64,000 bases of DNA from Symsagittifera roscoffensis. Lineage: Eukaryota; Xenacoelomorpha; Acoela; Convolutidae. The DNA lies in contig NC_087071.1 of assembly GCF_963678635.1 (NCBI RefSeq), positions 25,183,821-25,247,820 on the forward strand, given 5' to 3'. The notes under the pieces are model-generated. The model saw only the letters and a list, made by a program, of their open reading frames with translations, was not told the DNA's origin and did not search any database. Positions 27,067-37,148 of the stretch are shown piece by piece. The first letter of the stretch is position 1, and each line of letters begins with the position of its first letter. Made by a program: the position numbers and the translations under genes.

Positions 27067-30000
27067 ATTTTTTGCTAAACGCTAGCTGAAAAAATTAGAT
27101 TTTTTTGCTAATCGATTCTGACTGTGAAATAACTTGAAATAATTCAATGTTTCAAAACTCAAACAACGTGCTTAAAAAATCTAATTTTTGCAAACCGATT
27201 TCATGGATCAGACAAGTTGAAGTCAACCTTTCTGCAAAGCTTCCATAGCTTTTTAAAAATTCAAATTTGTTAACCGATACTCTTTTTGAGATAACTTGAA
27301 TTAATTCAAAAATTTGAAGGTCGAAAAAAAGCGTGGTTAAAAAAATTACTTTTTTGCGAACCGATTCCGGCTTTGAAATAACTTGAAATAATTCAAAGTT
27401 TCAAAACTCAAAAAGCGTGCTTAAAAAATTCAATTTTTGTGCAAACCGATTCTTTCTATGAAATAACTTGAAATAGTTCAAATTTCCAAAGCTCCAATAG
27501 CTTGTTTCAAAATTCAACTTTTTGCTAACCGCTAGCTGAAAAAAATAGATTTTTTTTTCTAATCGATTCTGACTGTGAAATAACTTGAAATAGTTCAATG
27601 TTTCAAAACTCAAACAGCAAGCTTAAAAAATCTAATTTTTGCAAACCGATTTCATGGATCAGACAAGTTGAAGTCAATCTTTTTGCAAAGCGATTCCTTC
27701 TATGAAATTACTCAAATACTTCAAACGTTCAAAGCTCGAATAGCTTGCTTAAAACTTCATTCTTTTCGCAAAACCCATTCCGCTTCGGAAAAAACTTGAA
27801 TTTTTTTAGTTTCAAAGCATGATTAGCTTGCTGTAAGAAGCTTCAAATTTTCGCAATCCCTTCCGTATATGAAATTATGTGATATACTTCAAAGTTTTAT
27901 AATTCGAAAAGAATGCCTTCAATTCTGAACCTTTTTACAATCCAATTCCTTCTATGAAACAACCTGAAGTGTTTCAAAGTTCCAAAGTTTCCATAGCTTG
28001 CTTAAAACTTCAAATTTGCTAACCGATACTCTTTTTGAGATAATTTGAAATAATTCAATAGTTCAAAGCTCGAAAAGCAGCGTGGTTAAAAAATTTACTT
28101 TTATCGAACCAATTCTATCTTTGAATTAACTTGAAATACTTCAAAGTTTCAAAGTTCCAATAGCTTGTTTCAAAATTCATTGTTTTGCTAACCGCTAGCT
28201 GAAAAAGTTAGATTTTTTTGCTAACTGATTCTGTCTATGAAATAATTTGATCTATTTCATGGTTTCGAATCTCGAAAAGTGTGCTAATAAAATTTAGTCT
28301 TTTTGCGAACCGATTCCGTCAATGAGTTTACTTGAAACACTTCAAAGTTTCGTAGCTCGAAAGGATTGCTGAAAAATATCAGCTTTTTCACAAACCGGGT
28401 TTGTCTAAAAAGATACTTGAATTGATTCAAATTTTCAAAGCTCGATTAGCTTTCATGAAAATTTCATTCTTTTTGCAAACCTAATCCGCATATGAGATAA
28501 TTGAAATATTTCAGACTCAAAGCTTGATTAGCTCGCTTAAAAAATTCACTGTTTTTGCAAACCGATTTCGTCTATGAAATGAATTTTAAAAAATCAATTT
28601 TTCAAAACTCGAATAGCTTGCTTAAAAGCTTCATTCTTTTCGCAAAACCCCTTCCGATTCGGAAAAAACCTGATCTTTTTTTTCTATGAAATAACTTGTT
28701 ATATTTTAAAGCTTCAAAGCTCCAAAAGCTAGCTTAAAAAATTACACTTTCTTGCTAACCGATTCTGTCAGTAATATAACTTGGAAGTTTTCAAAGTTTC
28801 GTAGCTCGAATTGATTGCTGACAAATCTCCGCTTTTTTACAAACTGGTTTTGTCTTCAAAGTTACTTGATATAATTCAAATTTTCGAAGCTCGAATAGTT
28901 TTCATGAAAACTTCATTCTTTTCGCAAACCCATTCCGCATCGGAAAAAACTTGGTCTTTTTCAGATTCATAGCTTGATGAGCCTAGTAACAAAACTTGAA
29001 AATTTCACAATTCGTGAAAATTTTCACAATTTCATAGCTCAAAAAGGATGCGTAAAAATTTCAACCCTTTCACGAACCGATTCCTTCTTTGAAATAATTT
29101 GAAATATTTCAAATTTTCGAAACTCCAATAGTGTGCTCAAAAAAATCAATTTTGCTAATAGATTCACTCTATGACATACCTTGAAAATAATCGAAGTTAA
29201 CAAGCTCGAGCAGCTTGCTAAAGTAATTCAACCCTTTTGCGAACCGATTCTGTCAATAAGATAACTTCAAATATTTCAAAGTTTCGTAGCTCAAATTGAT
29301 AGCTGAAAAATCTCTGTTTTTTTTGCAAACCGTTTTTGTCCTTGAAAAAACTTGAAATAATTCCAATTATCAAAGCTCGAATAGCTTGCTTAAAAACTCC
29401 ATTCTTTTTGAGAACCGATTCCGCGTATGAGATAACTTGAACTATTTAAGATCCAGAGCTTGTCTAGCTTGCTTGAGAAAGTCAACCCTTCCACGAACGG
29501 ATTCCTTCTATGAAATAACTTGTTATATTTCAAAGTTTCAAAGCTTCAAAAGCTAGTTCAACAAATTACACTTTTTTGCTAACCGATTCTGTCATTTATA
29601 TAACTTGGAATATTTCAAAATTTTGTAGCTCAAACTGATTGCTGAAAAATCTCTGTTTTTTTGCAATCCGTTTTCGTCTTTGAAAGAATTTGAAAGAACT
29701 CAAACTTTCAAAGCTCGAATAGCTTTGTTGAGAACTTCAATATTTCTCCGAACCGATTCCGCGTATGAAATAACTTGAACAATTTGAGATTCAGAGCTTG
29801 GCTAGATTGCTTGAAAAAATCAACACTAGAATGCTTAAAAAATCAAAACCTGATTTTTTTTTCCATGAAATAACTAGTTATAATTCAAAGTTTCAAAGCT
29901 CCAACATCTAGCCTAAAAAGTTACACTTTTTGCTATCCGATTCTGTCATTTATATAATTTGGAATTTTTCAAAGTTTTTGCGAACCCAATCCGCGTATGA

Positions 30001-31889
30001 GATAACTTGAACTATTCAAGATTCAGAACTTAACTATCTTGCTTGAAAAATTCAAACTTTTCGCAAAACGATTCCGTCTATCAGATAAATTGAAAAAACT
30101 CAAAGTTTCAAATCTTGAACAGCCATCTTACAACTTTCAATCTTTTTGCGGACCGATTCTTTCTATGAAATAACTTGTTAATATTCAAAGTTCCAAAGCT
30201 CCAAAAGCTAGCTTGAAAAATTACACTTTTTTGTCATTTATATAACTTGAAAGATTTCAAAATTTACTAGCCCAAAATAATTGTTCAAAAATTCCAGCTT
30301 TTTTGCAAACCGTTTTGGTCTTTGAAAAAACTTGAAAGAATTCAATTTTTCAAAGCTCGAATAGCTTGCTTAAATACTCCATTCTTTTTGCGAACCGATT
30401 CCTCGTATGAGATAACTTGAACTATTTAAGAGTCAGAGCTTGACTAGCTTGCTTGAAAAATTCAACTCTTTCAGGAACGGAATTATTCTATGAAATTACA
30501 TGTTCAAAGTTTCAAAGTTTCAAAGCTCCAACTTTTTTGCTAGCGATTCTGTAATTTATATAACTTGACTAGCTTGTTTGACTAGCTTGCTTGACTACCA
30601 TTGTTTGAAAATTTCGTAATCCTTTCCGTATATGAAGTTATATTATATACTTCAAAGTTTCATAATTCAAATAGCATGTCTAAAATTCTCAACCCTTTCA
30701 CAAACCGAATCCTTCTATGAAACGACTTGAAGTGTTTCAAAGTTCCAAGTTTCCATAGCTTGCTTAAAATTTCAAATTTGCTAACCGATACTCTTTTTGA
30801 GATAACTTGAAATATTTCAATAGTTCAAAGCTCGAAAACAGCGTTGTTAGAAAATTTATTTTTTGCGAACCGATTCTGTCTGTGAATTAACTTGAAATAA
30901 TTCAATGTTTCAAAAATCAAAAATTGTGCTTTAAAAATTCATTTTTTGTACAAACCGCTTCTTTCTTTGAAATAACATGAAATAGTTCAAAGTTTCAAAA
31001 CTCAAACAGCGTGCTTGAAAATGTCAACTTTTGTGCAAACCGATTCTTTCTATGAAATAACTTGAAATATTTCAAAGGTTCGTAGCTCAAATTTATAGCT
31101 GAAAAATCTCAGCTTTTTCGCAAACCGTATTCGTCTTTGAAGAAAATTGAAAAATTCAAACATTCAAATTTCGAATAGCTTGCTTAAGATTTCATTCTTT
31201 TCTCGAATTTATTCCGAGTATGAGATAACTTGAACTATTTCAGATTTGAAGCTTGATTAGCGTGCTGTAAAAGGCTTGAAACTTTCGCAATCCTTTGCGT
31301 ATATGAAAATGTATGATATACTTAAAAGTTTCATTATTCCAAAAGCATGTCTAAAATTCTCACCCCTTTCACAAACCGATTCTTTCTATGAAACAATCTG
31401 AAATAATTGAAAGTTCCAAAGCTTCAATAGCTTGCTTAAAAAATTCTAATTTTTGCTAACCGATTCAGTTTTATGTGATAACTTGAAAAAAATCCAAGTT
31501 TCAGAACTCGACCGGTGTGCTAAAAAAAATCAACTTTTTGCAAACCGATTACATCAATCCGACAAACTGGAGTCAATCTTTTTGCAAACCGATTCCTTTT
31601 ATGAAGTAACTCAATTATTTCAAACATTCAAAGCTCGAATAGCTTGCTTAAAATTTTGAACGGAATTATTCTATGAAGTAATTTGTTATATTTCAAAGTT
31701 TCATAGCTCCAATAGCTAGCTTTAAAAATTACATTAAAAAATTCTGTCATTTATATAACTTGGAATTTTTTCAAAGTTTCGAGGCTCGAATTGATTGCCA
31801 AAAAATCTCAGCTTTTTCGCAAACCGTATTCGGTTTTGAAGAAAATTGAAAGAATTCAAACTTTCAAAGCTCGAATAGCCTGCCTAAAA
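21614..31889 (-). repeat. Satellite array, inverted half
   Basis: Same satellite family as the first half, in opposite orientation: motifs appear as TTTTTGCGAACCGATTC, AATAGCTTGCTTAAAA and TTTCAAAGTTTCAAAGCTC. Sub-monomers are again ~84 bp. The section 21611-27066 is organised in 2,750-bp units, 27700-28660 resembles the 865-bp unit, and 28900-31880 resembles the 338-bp-type units of the window start. It is cut by the N gap, so its real end is unknown. Confidence 0.95.
27690..28660 (-). repeat. Single inverted copy of the 865-bp satellite unit
   Basis: The reverse complement of the 2766-5362 units: the landmark appears as CCCATTCCGCTTCGG near 27774 and a diverged version lies near 28650. Blocks in between match in reverse order, including AGCGTGGTT and CAAACCGGGTTTGTCT. 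Confidence 0.8.
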
Positions 31890-32089
31890 NNNNNNNNNNN
31901 NNNNNNNNNNNNNNNNNNNNNNNNNNNNNNNNNNNNNNNNNNNNNNNNNNNNNNNNNNNNNNNNNNNNNNNNNNNNNNNNNNNNNNNNNNNNNNNNNNNN
32001 NNNNNNNNNNNNNNNNNNNNNNNNNNNNNNNNNNNNNNNNNNNNNNNNNNNNNNNNNNNNNNNNNNNNNNNNNNNNNNNNNNNNNNNNN
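31890..32089. other. Assembly gap, 200 N
   Basis: Exactly 200 unknown bases. A fixed round length indicates a scaffolding placeholder rather than a measured distance. Satellite lies to the left and a truncated polymerase gene to the right, so their true order, orientation and separation are unproven. Confidence 0.98.
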
Positions 32090-34222
32090 AAATCCCCTGT
32101 TAGTAATTGTAATTATCCAATCCAGATGGAGGCACAGTCTTCATTTGAAGCGTTTTCAGTGCTTGTTGTTCGTCAAGCCCGCTCTCTCTCAGCTTCTCAT
32201 AATCGACGAATTCTTTGTCTAGAGTATTGTTGTTTCTAAGTTTACTGAAAAAAGCTTCATATGGTGGCAGTTCGGGAAAATCAAGTTTGTCTGGGTTATC
32301 AAACCACTCATAGGTAAGGACTTATTTCGTTTTGCTAGCTTTATAGGCTTTGAGAAAGGAGTCCAGAGTAGTTGCCCCACCCAGAAACTTCATTATGTCG
32401 AGAAATTGTACATCTTCAACTTTGAAGGAAATCAAAATCGTTCGTTTTTTTTTATTACTGATGTTTCTTGTTGTTTATCGCAAATCAAATAGGGAATTAA
32501 GTATGACTTGATCGAATTCAAATTAAATCTACCACTGTTAAATCCAAAAATAGGTAATAAATTATTTACATATCTCTTCAGATGTTGTTTCAAATCAATG
32601 AGTTGATTTTTCTAATTCTCAAGAATTGTGTTGACATATCTGCGTCTTCCGAATCTTCAATGCATTCGTCTTTGTACACAAAATTGTTACTTGAATAGTT
32701 TTTACCGGGTTCGTTTAGCTGTTGTACAAAACGATGGGTTCATCAATTAAATTTGATGATATAGAGATTGAAATTGGAACATGTTTTCCAATCCAGCTTG
32801 TAGTTTGTGTTTCTTTTAGTTCCTCTTTGGGAACACAAATCGACTCAAAATCGAAAATTGCTAGATTAGTGAAACGTTTGTTATCTTCAGAAACTGGAAG
32901 ATTGAATCCTTCTAGTTTTTCAAACAAGGTTTCTCGACGCTCATACACGTTCTTTGGGTAAATATGTTTCACTCGATCCGTACATCTCAGTAGGTGTTTG
33001 TTGAGAAACTCAGATCTTTTGAAGAAAGTATCACAACTAGGACACCGGAAGCACTTGAAGAAATAATCAATATCATTTGTATGAATGATATGATTGTTAA
33101 ACCTCAGTAATATGACAGTTTTGTCAAGTCTTACGATACTTTGTCGAGCTAGTTCTCCTACATATTCACCTTCTTGGATATCGAAATCGTATATAAAGAT
33201 AAATCTTTGAACAATTTCCTCGACAACAGGTAAATCTTCTGCTGAAACTCCACCAAATTTTTTAGGATCATAACCAGATTTTGATATAAATTCTGTTAAG
33301 TACCTGGAAGTGTGAGAGTCGAGACTCTTGTGCCCGTTCATGTACATGGCCAATGCGCGGAAAAGACATAAATGATCTTTGTAAGGTTCCTTGTCTTTGT
33401 TAGATAAAAGACAGTTCACCTGCCTATGTCGTTGTAAAGATTCGGGTAAGAACGGGAAAGAGTCCGGACAAACCATTGAGATGTTTTTCAGTAAAGCAGC
33501 AAAAATTTTAGTGTTAGTAATCAACTCGAATCTCCATTTTGTATTCTGGCGTTCTTGAGTACATTGCTCCACAATATCAAATTTTTCTAATTTTCCTTGG
33601 ATTGTTACCAAATCTGCTTTAGTATAAAGCAATCGGGATTTTTCAAGTAAAGTATTGTTTTCATGCGCGTAGAAATATCCATATTCACCTGTCCCAATAT
33701 TTCGAAGAACAAACCCCTGAGCAATGTTGATTTTAGCCGCAGAGTGGAGCTTAATGAAGACTTCCTCTAGTTTCTCGTTGATTGTTTTAGTTTCTAACTT
33801 GGACATTTGGAAGTTAAACACCTTATGTCTCCCATTTTCCATCTCCGTATAAACCAGAAAATGTTGACAAGCACTAAGTTCCTCCTTTAGTTTTTCACCA
33901 TCTTCCCCTTCTTCCTCCACAATCTTGTTCAAGTCCGCTACATTATCACTGTGTTTCCGTTGCTTAGTTCCATGTTCTTTTCTCCGATGTTGTTGGAGAG
34001 AGCAGTAACTTGGGAACTCTTTTTCGCAAGACGAACAAATCGTTTATTGCTTCAAACTTGATAGTTCATTTCTTGTTGACTGTAAGTGGAATACTTACAA
34101 TCAGGACAAGAAATAACTCCTTTAGCACATCTTTTTTGATGTCGAGCAGCGTTTTGGCGATTGTACATAATTCCACAATTTTCACACTTGATTTTTTCAT
34201 TTCGGTTAAGAGCAGGCTTTAT
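32090..34222 (-). pseudogene. Protein-primed DNA polymerase B (Polinton-like), copy 1, broken and gap-truncated
   Basis: Reads leftward. N-terminal zinc fingers come first: CENCGIMYNRQNAARHQKRC, then CPDC-KYSTYSQQE, a frame break near 34052, and CSSCEKEF. A 405-codon open segment (33932-32715) follows. It holds an OTU-like block (D186, C189 in KDHLCLFRAL, H281 in RFNNHIIH), a C2HC finger (C297, C300, H313, C317) and exonuclease motif I, IFDFES (D361, E363). A TAA at 32715 closes this frame. The gene resumes out of frame with exo II-like FGFNSGRFNLN near 32520 and an exo III-like YEWFDNPDKL near 32300, with at least one more TAA. The palm catalytic domain would lie in or beyond the gap. Family placement as protein-primed PolB is recognition from motifs. 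The exo II position normally D reads N. Non-functional. Confidence 0.85.
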
Positions 34223-34295
34223 CTTAAAAAATTTGGGACTTAAGAATTGTTCCAAAATTAAAAACTTAAAGTACCAATTGAATGAACATACTTAC
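34223..34295 (-). other. Putative 73-bp intron in the polymerase gene, copy 1
   Basis: On the minus strand, AAAAAA|GTAAGTATG at 34295 is a strong donor and TTTTTTAAG|ATAAAG at 34223 a plausible acceptor. Removing it joins an upstream exon (ending about 34296) to the zinc-finger exon. No convincing start codon was found upstream, so exon 1 is uncertain. Confidence 0.5.
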
Positions 34296-34415
34296 TTTTT
34301 TCTTTTTGTGAAGTAGCGAAATGTAAAATTGGAAGTAAAATTCAAATGACTGTTTCTGATTTGCAAACAAAACTAATGATTTAACCCAACAAAATGAGCG
34401 GAGTTATACTAACAA

Positions 34416-34660
34416 TGACGTCATCAACCACACAAGTATCCTTTTTAGTATAATGACGTCATTCTTTGAATAGAAGTGACGTCACCGCCTACGCATTTTT
34501 CTTTTTATGGTAATGACGTCATTCTATAATTAGAAATGACGTCACCACCCACGCAATTTTCCTTTTATGGTAATGACGTCATCGCCTACGTCATTTCTTC
34601 GAAAATTCTAGAATTTTTCCAGTAAAATTTACAACCAATCAGAACTAACTGATTGCTCAA
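34416..34660. promoter_or_regulatory. CRE/HSE/CCAAT-rich candidate bidirectional promoter, copy 1
   Basis: Six perfect TGACGTCA palindromes start at 34416, 34454, 34477, 34514, 34537 and 34574, and a half site TACGTCA is at 34587. Spacing alternates 37-38 and 23 bp, so the block is a ~60-bp tandem repeat with two sites each. A heat-shock-element-like run (TTCGAAAATTCTAGAATTTTT) lies at 34598-34618. A CCAAT box CCAATCAG at 34635 is half of a CAATCAG/CTGATTG inverted repeat. TGACGTCA is the known CREB/ATF site. The block separates a leftward polymerase gene from rightward exons, which suggests a shared promoter; activity is inference. Confidence 0.6.
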
Positions 34661-34858
34661 GGTTTTTCGGAGAGGGATCATCCAAGGTTGATCTTCACAA
34701 TCTGGTCTATGTCGCCAACCCTGAGGCCGGTGGCAAGAAACTTCGAACTCTCATATAAGGAAGGGATGGTTTGACAACAGAATTGATTTCCCCTCACAAA
34801 GATAGTGAATGTGAAAAAAGAAACGCTGCTTCCCCGAAGAGCACCAAAGACTTCAAAG
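34621..34858 (+). pseudogene. Putative exon A of the plus-strand element gene, copy 1
   Basis: One reading frame runs from about 34624 to a donor at AAAG|GTAATA (34858/34859), with a single in-frame TAA at 34756-34758. It encodes pieces such as VDLHNLVYVANPEAGGKK and SPHKDSECEKRNAASPKSTK. The acceptor of the next exon keeps the same phase, which supports a real spliced gene that later acquired a stop. No recognised domain. No start codon was identified. Confidence 0.4.
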
Positions 34859-35055
34859 GTAATATGTTAGCCTTGAACACAGCGTCTATGGGATGATTAC
34901 TTAAAAATAGTTTGAAAGTCGCAAATTAAAGTGAAAAGTTTTTTAAACTACCAGGCTCCAGTGCTTTGGCTCCCATGAGTCAAGAAAAAACTGTTTGAAA
35001 TAAGCTCAGCAAATGGCTTTAAAAATAACTGTATAAGTCTACTTATTATTTTCAG

Positions 35056-35243
35056 CCAGTATCTGAAGTCTTTTCAACAGCAGTTCGTTTCCGGATACGT
35101 ATGAGAGGGCAAGAAAAGCAGCTAGCAAAGCCGGCATGGATAGATTTCGTACAATAAAAAAACAGAAAGCGCAGTCTGTAGAGAAACAGAACAAAGGAAG
35201 AGTAAAATTGAGTACCGCTTCGATCTCTGAAAATTTTGATTAG
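35056..35243 (+). pseudogene. Putative exon B of the plus-strand element gene, copy 1
   Basis: Preceded by a good acceptor (TTATTATTTTCAG at 35055) and in phase with exon A. It has one early TGA (35064) and then 58 open codons, basic and lysine-rich (KAGMDRFRTIKKQKAQSVEK), ending at a TAG at 35241. No donor is obvious after it, unless an internal GAAGA|GTAAAA is used. Function unknown. The 198-bp stretch before it would be intron A. Confidence 0.38.
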
Positions 35244-35280
35244 AGCATAAGCAAATGTTGACTTTTGAACCGTCCGTTTT

Positions 35281-35551
35281 TTGTAAGATGAATAATTGAG
35301 TGTCTTTTTGTTGACTGATTTTAAGGTTCTGGTTGAATTGAGTTCTTTTAGGTTGTTTGTTGCAGCAGTTTGAAAAAATGTTTGCGAGTAAATACTTGTT
35401 CCTGTTTTTGCGAGTAAATGCAGGAACAAGTATTTACTCGCAAAAAATTTTTTAAACTGCTGCAACAAACATCCCCATCCTAAAGCAACTCAATTCAACC
35501 AGAACCGATAAAACCAGTCAACAAAAAGACATTCAATTATTCAACTTACAA
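35281..35551. repeat. Long foldback (inverted repeat), copy 1
   Basis: Left arm 35281-35404 and right arm 35421-35551 are near-perfect reverse complements around a 16-base loop. The inner ~24 bp (CGAGTAAATACTTGTTCCTG side) pair perfectly, and outer parts such as GGTTCTGGTTGAATTGAGTT pair with scattered mismatches and small indels. The spacer repeats part of the arm (TTTGCGAGTAAAT). A foldback MITE-like insertion or a structural element of the larger transposon are both possible. It lies between exons B and C. Confidence 0.85.
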
Positions 35552-35604
35552 TTATTCAAGGTTTTTTTAAGTTTCATACAACTGTTTGGTTTTTCAAAAT
35601 CTGA

Positions 35605-36207
35605 ATGTCGTGGAAAGCTAGTAACTGCCCAGAGTTAAAGAGAGTTAACGAATCTGACACGGATTTCGAAAACGAAATCATTGTGAAACAGTCGTTAATA
35701 CAAGAAAACGTGTTTTGGTTGTTTGAGAAAAAAGGATTGTATAAATTGTGTGCTACTGGTAAAGAGTGGGGTGGGACAAGTTTTGATGCTCGGAATAATT
35801 TGATTCCTGGGGAAAATACTAATTTAAATAAATGGAGGAGAGTTATTGAGCGTTCAATTGCTATGCACAGGGCAAAAAAAAGGAATAGACTGGGCGAAGC
35901 TGGCTATTTGACAGAGTTACAAAGAGGAAGAAAAGCTAGTCAACTCCGTCCGAAACATTTCAAATCAGAAAAAAAGCGTTTGGTCATATACGATATTAAT
36001 TTCCTGAGCAAATCACAGAAGGCCGTTACAGAGGAACACGCGGCAATCAAACTTGGCGGAGAAGGCTCTAGCTCAACTCAATGAAAGTTACAATCCACGT
36101 CTTCGACCGTTAAACTATCACTGCCGGACGCAACAGTTCGCGGGGATCTGAGCCCAACACTGTCGGATTACGCAGTAGACTCGCCAAATACCAGTGATTA
36201 TCACCAG
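35605..36207 (+). pseudogene. Exon C of the plus-strand element gene, copy 1 (one nonsense codon)
   Basis: The longest clean exon of this gene: ATG at 35605 (MSWKASNCPELKR), 159 open codons, one TGA at 36082, then the same frame continues 41 codons to a textbook donor CACCAG|GTAACA at 36207. The middle holds NVFWLFEKKGLYKLCATGKEW and a basic run MHRAKKRNRL; the end is Ser/Thr-rich. An in-frame TGA lies immediately upstream of the ATG, so this may be the true start or a splice site is hidden. I do not recognise the domain. The next acceptor has matching phase 0. Confidence 0.55.
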
Positions 36208-36389
36208 GTAACAATAATTTAGGTGCAATTTTTTATTTAGTGAATTATTGAATGGGGGTTCTCTCAACATGGATTTCTTGTAGTAAATAAGAGTTGTAAG
36301 TTCCCAAGTCAAAGATTGAAAAAATGTTTTTTAGCATCAAGTTTTCGAAGTAAAAGTTTTGTTTTTATTGTTTGCACTTTTTTCGAAAG

Positions 36390-36562
36390 AAGTCGCAGTT
36401 GCCGCCGATGCCGGATTTGACACCAGCCAATTCTCCTTTCCCTCTCGTTGCTAACCAACCGTGCCCAGATAAAGGAGAAAAATGGTCTGTGTTCCTGAAG
36501 GAACTTCACATAAGGATGGCTGAAATGAGAAGTGCCATGGAAATAGCCCGCGAGAAAACCAG
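36390..36562 (+). pseudogene. Exon D of the plus-strand element gene, copy 1
   Basis: Open from an acceptor at TTTTTTCGAAAG (or CGCAG nine bases later; both keep phase 0 with exon C) to the donor AAACCAG|GTAAAA at 36562. It encodes a Pro-rich start (LPPMPDLTPANSPFPLV) and a helical end (KWSVFLKELHIRMAEMR). Two flanking splice sites in phase argue for a real exon. Function unknown. The 379 bp after it (to 36941) hold no other coding signal and would be intron. Confidence 0.5.
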
Positions 36563-36941
36563 GTAAAACATACTCAGTCAGCGAAGTCAGCTGAAAAAAC
36601 AGGTTTTGATAAGCAAATGTTTGCAAACCAAAAACAAAATCCGCGTTACACTTTAGGATGAATTTAACAGTTGTTCTTCTACCAAGGTATAAAGAAGGTT
36701 TTTGCAATTTAAAGGTAGTAATCTTGAGAGTCTATAACTTGTTTAAAAACTTTGATTTCAGCTGTTAAATGGAATTTTTTGAAGACATGGTAAACAAAGA
36801 GCCTACCTTGATTTTGTGATAGTTAAGTCAAACAAAATTTTCATGCTTCTCAGAAGTTTGAGCTGTACTTTAGAGAGATGAAGTAAAGGAATTGCTCAAC
36901 TTTGAGCGCGAAGGTTTTCAAAGTGTAGATGACAACCCTAA

Positions 36942-37148
36942 ATGGAACATATCACTAACTCCCGTCTGGCACAACGGGAAGACTTGATGGAGACTTCGGC
37001 GGGAAAGCAGCCGAGCAAATTTGCACTCCATCTGGCGAAAAAAGTGATGGCAGATGAATTATTGGATACCATGCTGTCTCCGGTGAAGATATCGGAAACT
37101 TCAAGGAATCCCGTTTGTGAAGAAATAAGTGCCAAATTCAAGAGCTAG
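36942..37148 (+). pseudogene. Exon E, possible BEN-domain fragment, copy 1
   Basis: A 68-codon frame from ATG at 36942, immediately preceded by an in-frame TAA and ended by TAG at 37146. The core KQPSKFALHLAKKVMADELL followed by SRNP resembles the pattern of BEN domains (PSKFAxxLxxxxFxxExL, then SR-P), DNA- and chromatin-binding modules common in animal transposons. Resemblance is by eye only. The upstream frame VDDNPKWNISLTPVW may be the preceding part, separated by a frameshift. The 185 bp that follow (to 37333) look intronic. Confidence 0.35.

Noticed and set aside
1-31889. CRISPR-like regular repeats
   Set aside because: No constant repeat with variable spacers; every part of the 84-bp block is repetitive, and the context is eukaryotic.
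32722-32961. Plus-strand 79-codon frame, twin at 38162-38401
   Set aside because: Exact antisense shadow of the polymerase exo I region.
35052-35468. 138-codon minus-strand frame, with a twin at 40492-40908
   Set aside because: It runs antisense through exon B and into the foldback. The identity of the two copies is due to the tandem duplication, and no domain is recognisable.
34740-36100. Alternative nuclear genetic code explaining the in-frame stops
   Set aside because: All three stop codons interrupt different exons, and frameshifts occur in every element of the window, so ordinary decay is simpler.
36309-36707. 132-codon minus-strand frame, twin at 41750-42148
   Set aside because: Antisense to exon D, which has phase-matched splice sites and better coding character.
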